64,000 bases of DNA, from NCBI RefSeq assembly GCF_035582795.1, contig NC_134370.1, positions 35,389,501 through 35,453,500 of the forward strand. Reading direction: 5' to 3'. The stretch comes from Mycteria americana. Lineage: Eukaryota; Chordata; Aves; Ciconiiformes; Ciconiidae. A program made the position numbers and the translations under genes. This document shows, one piece after another, positions 58,351 to 64,000 of this stretch; position 1 is the first letter of the stretch, and each line of letters opens with the position of its first letter. Below the pieces are notes generated by a model that was not told where the DNA came from, did not search any database, and saw only the letters and a program-made list of their open reading frames with translations.

Positions 58351-61329
58351 AAAAGCCCCAGGAGACAGAAAAACCCAGCTATAAAAATGGAATTGGAGGC
58401 CCACATTTTGAGAAGCTTCCACTCACTTTTAGCACCAGACTGAGGTACAGAGGTGACTCTGAGGGTTTGTTTCTGCGGGGGAGTTCCTGTGAAGTGAGCT
58501 GAAGTGTGAATTTACATTTACTGCTGGGTCTTTAAGTAGGCTGTAAATTCATACCCTAGCCTATTTTGCAGGGATTTCCCCAAGTAGATAAGCCCTAAAT
58601 TGGCCTCCTAATCATGGAGGCAGACAAAATAAATAGATGTTTTCAAAACTGCAGACCCACACAGGAATCTCTCCATTGCTTGCAGGGGCAAGTGGGTACC
58701 AGATAGCATATACTGTAGTCCTGCAAGTGCATGGTGCCCTTCTTTCCTCCATTCACTCCCAAAGCTCCCTCCCATCGTGTCTCTCAGCATCCCTCCACTT
58801 CAAGACACACCTTCAAAACCCCTGGCCCTGCCTCAGCTTCATGCCAGATTTCCATACCTTGGCCCCTGGCTCTTCCCTTCCCCCTTCCAGTTCCACATCT
58901 GGAGGTCCATGTTCTCCTTACCTACTTTCCCCTGACCCTCAGGGGGAGCAGTAAAACTGTCCTGGTGCAAAGGTGTCTCCTCCTACCAGTTCCTTGCCTC
59001 TGACCCAACCTCACCATGTCCTGTCCATTCACACCTCACCCATTCCCCAAGGCACTGGAGCCTTGGGTTACTGAATGCCCTTTCAAACCTCTTTCAGAAA
59101 CACAAGGTTAACTCTGTGCAGACAAATGACACGAAGCTGGGCAAGATTACTCACACTTTCTTGGCTGAAAGATGCTTTTACATGCAGCTGAATGGGAGGC
59201 CAGGGGCCTTTAGCAGGACACAGAGGAAGCAGCTAGTATGGTCACAGCTTCATCAGGGTCCTCAGGCTGGGTGGTTTGGTCTTTAGCAGGCTAGGGTGAG
59301 CAGCTGGCACCACACGAGGCCTGTGCTGTTTCCCTGGGAGCCGCAGTAAGGCTGTAATAGAGCAAAGCATTTACACCTTGGCTAATCTAGGACCTTGCAC
59401 TGCTTTAACAGCTGCCTGTGCTGTTCTGCTGTGCTGGCCCAGGCACTCGCTGCACCAGTATCAACTGAGTCCCACCTGTGGCCGTACCACTCTAACGCAC
59501 AGTGCCAGCACTGTATCCTGAAGGATCCTTTTCAAGAAATCAATTTAGTAATATCCTCTGTCACCTGAGGCAAACATCACATTTCTCAAAAGCAGCTTGG
59601 AACACTCCCCTTCAATGAAATCCCTGATTTTGCAATGCATGAAAAAGAAAGTAGAAGTTTGAGCCCTAAGATCAACGAGGGAAGCAAAAAGGCATAAAAC
59701 ATCTTTTGATATCAGCAGAAGGAACCAGCCACAGTGAACAGTCATCACATACACTACAGTATTCCATACCGTCCTTATCTGCTGGAGCAGGGAACAGCAG
59801 TCTGAAGAACAGGAACCACTTGCTATCAGGTACAAGACTGAAAAAGCTATCTGAGAGATGCAGGTCACAGAGCAGTGACCCTTCCAGCACTTGACTAAGT
59901 ATAAGTTTCATCTTTGATGCGTATGAAGATTCTGTACAATAAGCATCTCTGAGCACAGAAAATGCTCAGCACCCTTTAAGAGCTGAAGTCTATGCTGCAG
60001 ATCGTTTCCTCCATTCCATTACCTCAAGCTTTCTTTGTGCCCCTTTTATATTAGCTCAGGAGTGTTTATTTTGGAAGTGTCCATGCAAAGAGACAAACAG
60101 ACATCCGAACAGAAAGCACCAACAATACAGTAAGAGCACCCAAAACCCACTAAGCCAACACTGTGATTAATGATGGCTCACAAAACACTGTTTCAATCCA
60201 TGGAGTTAAAAAAGTAATAGAAATTTGAAAGGTACATAAATACCAGAGAACAGCAATTGCATCATCAACATGATGCAAGTAGAAGAGAAGGTTGGATACT
60301 CTGGAAAAATTATTCTGCATGAATTATTCATTTAGCTGAAATAATTTATCTTTCCTTTTCATCTTGCCCTGTTCAGGAAGAAAACTATATATTTGAATAT
60401 GGGATACCATATAGTATCCTCCACATACGGTACAGCACTTGCTTCGCACTCTAGGACAAGACATTCAAACTGGGCAGTCACATTAGAAAATGGAGTGCAA
60501 AAGGCTGGTTGTGTTTTACATTCTGAAATATGAAAATGTGAGGTTTCAGAGATGATTATGGATGTTACATTGACCTTATATCACTGACTTCGGCAATGCA
60601 ATCCATCATCAATGATTCCAAGCCACTGCAGCAAGGGCGCTTACCTGCTCCCCTATGGGCTCCACATGCAATATGTCCACTATGACCAGACTCAGTCTCA
60701 TGCACGGCCAAGATGACACAGCATTAGTGCCACGTGGAGGTGGACAGAGAGCCACTTTTCAAGTCACAATGCACGTAGCAATGGCTGCACCAGCTCTCTC
60801 CTGATTGCTCTACTCAAAGGCTGTGCTCGAAAGTAAACCAACACCTTACGTGATCATGTTCTGAAACTTTGTCTCATTGCACGTATGCAAAACAAGGCTG
60901 AACTTCCACTGCAAAGACAACCTTCATTCAGACACTTTGCAGCTTCTGAACACTTGGTGACATGAATATTTGTTAACCAACTGTAATGTTATTAGCATAC
61001 CCATATATCTGTGTCCTGCATTTTGGATGCCCTGTACCATTTAAAATGTACAGGTATTTGAAAAGAAGGATGGCCCCACACAACTAGGTTACCTCAGCCC
61101 GCAGCCTCAGGCAGCCCATGCAGAATCTGAGATAGACAACAAATTACTGGAGTACAGGAAGAAAATTATGGAGATATAGGAGAGTAGTGTAAAAAAGAAA
61201 GCAGACCATAGGGGTCACTGCATAAAGGGGACTCTGAAATAAACCTGTACATACCAATATTTCTCTCTGCTGAACAACAAGAAGACACAGGGTGTGAAGG
61301 GAGTAATGCTGTGTTTTCACAGAGGTAAA

Positions 61330-61369
61330 CTGTAATAGGTTTCCACCTTAGGTCTCAAACCTATTACAG
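61330..61369. repeat. Perfect 13-base inverted repeat with structured loop
   Basis: CTGTAATAGGTTT (61330-61342) pairs exactly with AAACCTATTACAG (61357-61369). The 14-base loop holds a small ACC/GGT pair. The hairpin is AT-leaning and about 40 bases long. No family was recognised. Confidence 0.65.
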
Positions 61370-62491
61370 CAATATTTTGTTTACTCACATGATGTATCAC
61401 TTAGGATAATTTATCTATATAAAGGTATGAACTTTTGAAAGAACATTTTATGTTTTTAATTTTCAGGGCATAATTTCTTTCATTTGTAGCTTTCCCAGGC
61501 TATAGATTTCCTGTCTAGCATCTCTCTCTTGGTGTTTCGAACTCCAGAGCCAAGCTAGTCTAAGTCTTTACTGAGCCTGCCACTTACACGATAACAGGGA
61601 TAACCACCAGCATATTCCCTAAAAAGGGCACCCCAGAGAATTCAGTCATCAAAGGAACAAGGGCCTTCACATTAATTTAACAACCTACTATCCCCTGAAA
61701 TCAGTGTCAATACTAACCTATTTATCTAGCAACTAAACAAATGTATGTGAGTTTCCTATGCAATAACACACTGATTAAATCTTAGAACACTTCAGGCAGG
61801 GCATATTTCTCAAATAAAAATCAGACCTTACTAAACCTCAAAGGAAATTCCACATAAACACATAGCATCAAAAAGCCAGGAGCATGTAAGAACTCGGTTG
61901 TAGTTTTAGTCAAAATTCAGTGATTCCTTTTCAATTGCTTCAGTTACAACATTTTCAGAAGCATAAAGAACTGTCCTTTGAGAGCTAACCAGTAAAAAGA
62001 GCACAGCTCTCCTCCTTGTACCGTCACATAGTAGGGAGGCCTTTACGCCCTGCTAAATGTAAAATATTTTAGAAAAACAAAACCAGGAAACAAACTGGGA
62101 TTTGGTCAAGAGTTCATGCTGGCTGAATCACTGTGGTGTGGAAACCACCGGCTCTGAAGATGGAAAGTCCGGAGCCATTCATTCCCTCAAAAAAAGAAGA
62201 AAAGAAGGGGCGAAAAAAGGCATTAAAGACCATTTGGCTTGCTGGTAAGCTCCCCCAACATCTGAAACACAGGAAAGGCTACCTATGGATAGGTGCCTTG
62301 ACCTTTTTCCTCCTCATCTCTCTCTGAGCACAGCCAGCAATTTGATCTGCATCATAGTTTTTCATATTGGGTGCACTGAGAATTGTTTAAATGTCACTCC
62401 CTGACTCAACATGCAGAAATGCTGTAGGGTCACGGCACTGCTTCTTCCCTCCACATCCTGCACCTCTTGCCCTCTTCTGCCTTTCCCCAGG

Positions 62492-62507
62492 AAAAAAAAA
62501 AAAAAAA
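62492..62507 (+). repeat. A16 homopolymer
   Basis: Sixteen consecutive A after a pyrimidine-rich stretch ending CTTTCCCCAGG. No poly(A) signal or transcript-like sequence precedes it. Confidence 0.8.
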
Positions 62508-63169
62508 TTCTACATACTTCACAGATTGAACATGGCCAGTTTCTAAGTAGAGATTCGGGCAGACTTCTCTGGATTGCCTTTTGTTATCTGAGAGCTTCCA
62601 AGGAAATATTGCTCAGAAGCAATTAAGGCCAACTGTTCTTGGACAAAGACATACAACAATCAGTGTATTTAGTGAGCCAACACAGCCATTTTGAAAGAGG
62701 CCTGGAAAATCCTAACATTGTTAAAATTTATCTTCACACTGATGACAAGATCTAGTAAAGATGTTTGTGTTCTGCTCATGCATTTCATCATCTTTCATAA
62801 GCCGAAATGTTATTAGCAAACCATTTTAGCAAAGTTCAAAAGCCAAACTGTTGTGTATGCCCATTGCTAATAGCACGGATAACAGGTCTTCACAACAACC
62901 TATTGTCTGTACATTTTTTTGTTCTCCTTGTTTTCAAAGTACTGGCATACATAAACATGCTATACTTGGGTACTAAATGCATTTGTCTCAGCTAATCATC
63001 ACATGATTTGACATAACCCTGTCACTAAAGCTAAGAATCCTGTCAACTTTCTGATAACGTTCAGACTCACCTGATCGCTGTATCTGCAGCAGCCTTTTTG
63101 ACTGTGCTGGATGGGACGACCAAGAGCCGCAGCAAGAAAGGAATATAACTGTGCTGCAGAACAAGCGGA

Positions 63170-63345
63170 GAGCTAGTCCAGTGGCTAAACATCGTTAGCT
63201 GAGGAAACCCAAGATCAGTTCTGCACCATTATTTCCTTACACAGACTTATCTACATCATTTATTCTCTCTGTGCCTCCGCTCTGTAAGATGGTACTTTTA
63301 TATAACAGGCTTCTGTGAGAATAAATACAGTATGAAGTGGCACAC
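63170..63345 (+). repeat. MIR-like (CORE-SINE), near full length
   Basis: Elements follow MIR order. A tRNA-like head is near AGTCCAGTGGCTAAACATCG, and a core-like stretch contains AGTTCTGCACC. Then come ACTTATCTACATCATTTATTC, CTCTGTGCCTCCGCTCTGTA, AGATGGTAC, and AACAGGCTTCTGTGAGAATAAATACAGTATG. Compare MIR's CTCTGTGCCTCAGTTTCC, CATCTGTAAAATGG and GGTTGTTGTGAGGATTAAAT. This is the most complete SINE relic in the window. It rests on remembered family order. Confidence 0.55.
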
Positions 63346-64000
63346 TGACAGGGAACGTGGAAATACCTCTGAATCTATGATAACTCCCCGTTACCAACCA
63401 GTCATTTTTAACACTCAAAAATGAATGATTCCAGAGAATGTTACAGTGGAAGTGACTCACAAAAGACTGAAGAATCAACACTGTTTCCTGAACTGAATTC
63501 AGTTTTGTGAGTTTAAGTTTAAAAGAGTTCATTTACCATAGTGATTCCATTTGGAAAGGAGACTTTGAAAATTATAAGCAGCTTTCTACAGAGCAAACCA
63601 CCAGCTAGCAGCAATGTTATTTCATAGCACCGGTCACAATGACCAAGGAAGCCTTTCAACACAGCAAAACATGTTCCAGCACGTCATGAGAAAAAGATCT
63701 ATAAAAACTGCGCATCAAAACCTGGGACTCTTGTGCATTGGTTTTGCACACTTCTTAATGGAGCTCATGTTACAAAGTGCTTCTAGTCCTATCAAAATTT
63801 CACGGGCAATACATCAGAAGGGAATCCATCCTGAAATACTAAATTACAGTAAGCTTAAGATAGGCACCAACTTCCCTGATCGAGTTCATTATCCTGAGGA
63901 GAAGGCGCACACTGCAAAGCTTTAGCTAACTTCACTGTCACCTTACACATGTCTAAAAGGCATTCTTGTCCCTTCTGGAGTGAACTTACTGATTGGATAA
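63346..64000. other. Non-coding sequence at the window's right edge
   Basis: No recognisable feature. A plus-strand frame of 103 codons (63614-63925) has no family resemblance and lacks splice or promoter context. Confidence 0.4.

Larger units (their letters stand above)
58351..63169. other. Non-coding unique sequence
   Basis: No recognisable exon. A perfect 13-base hairpin lies at 61330-61369 and an A16 run at 62492-62507. The 58730-59000 stretch is pyrimidine-rich on the plus strand. Frames at 58637-58954 and 59545-59868 (minus) are open for just over 100 codons but unrecognised. Confidence 0.4.

Noticed and set aside
1..64000. CRISPR arrays, operons, prophage or other prokaryotic systems
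   Set aside because: No regularly spaced direct repeats, no ribosome-binding-site-led gene strings, and clear vertebrate CR1 elements.

Overview
This is nuclear DNA from a vertebrate, almost certainly a bird. The best evidence is two groups of CR1 non-LTR retrotransposon sequence (11990-13336 and 34884-36700). They have avian-type reverse-transcriptase reading frames and end in the CR1 terminal octamer (ATTCTATG / ATTCTGTG). The rest is AT-leaning single-copy sequence with scattered, heavily decayed amniote repeats, as expected of an intron or intergenic region. I cannot name the species.

Layout. 1-1020 is featureless. 1040-1480 is a CpG island with a strong plus-strand splice-donor match at its left edge. 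About 2260-3560 looks like a very degenerate tandem repeat. 3561-11688 is plain sequence with short homopolymers. 11990-13336 is a dead CR1 copy. 16570-16710 holds a minus-strand core-promoter-like arrangement (GC boxes, CCAAT, TATA). 20379-34684 is mostly unique sequence carrying old palindromic repeats, MIR-like SINE remnants, a cluster of TAATTA motifs and one exon-like block (30054-30233). 34884-36700 is a CR1 copy interrupted by a second CR1 copy. 36701-64000 is again mostly unique sequence with old repeats, among them a tRNA-like repeat cluster (40925-41166), an imperfect palindrome (50432-50518), a GT microsatellite (52661-52680), a palindromic repeat (58273-58350) and a MIR-like SINE (63170-63345).

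No host protein-coding exon could be identified with confidence. Apart from the CR1 frames, the open reading frames are short, match no family I recognise, and are the kind expected by chance. The window may be a gene's first intron if the CpG island is a plus-strand promoter, or a gene-poor interval if it is not. I see no CRISPR array, operon, prophage or other compact gene system. The most informative structure is the nested CR1 insertion, which gives a relative order of events. The most useful leads for gene finding are the CpG island and the TATA/CCAAT cluster.
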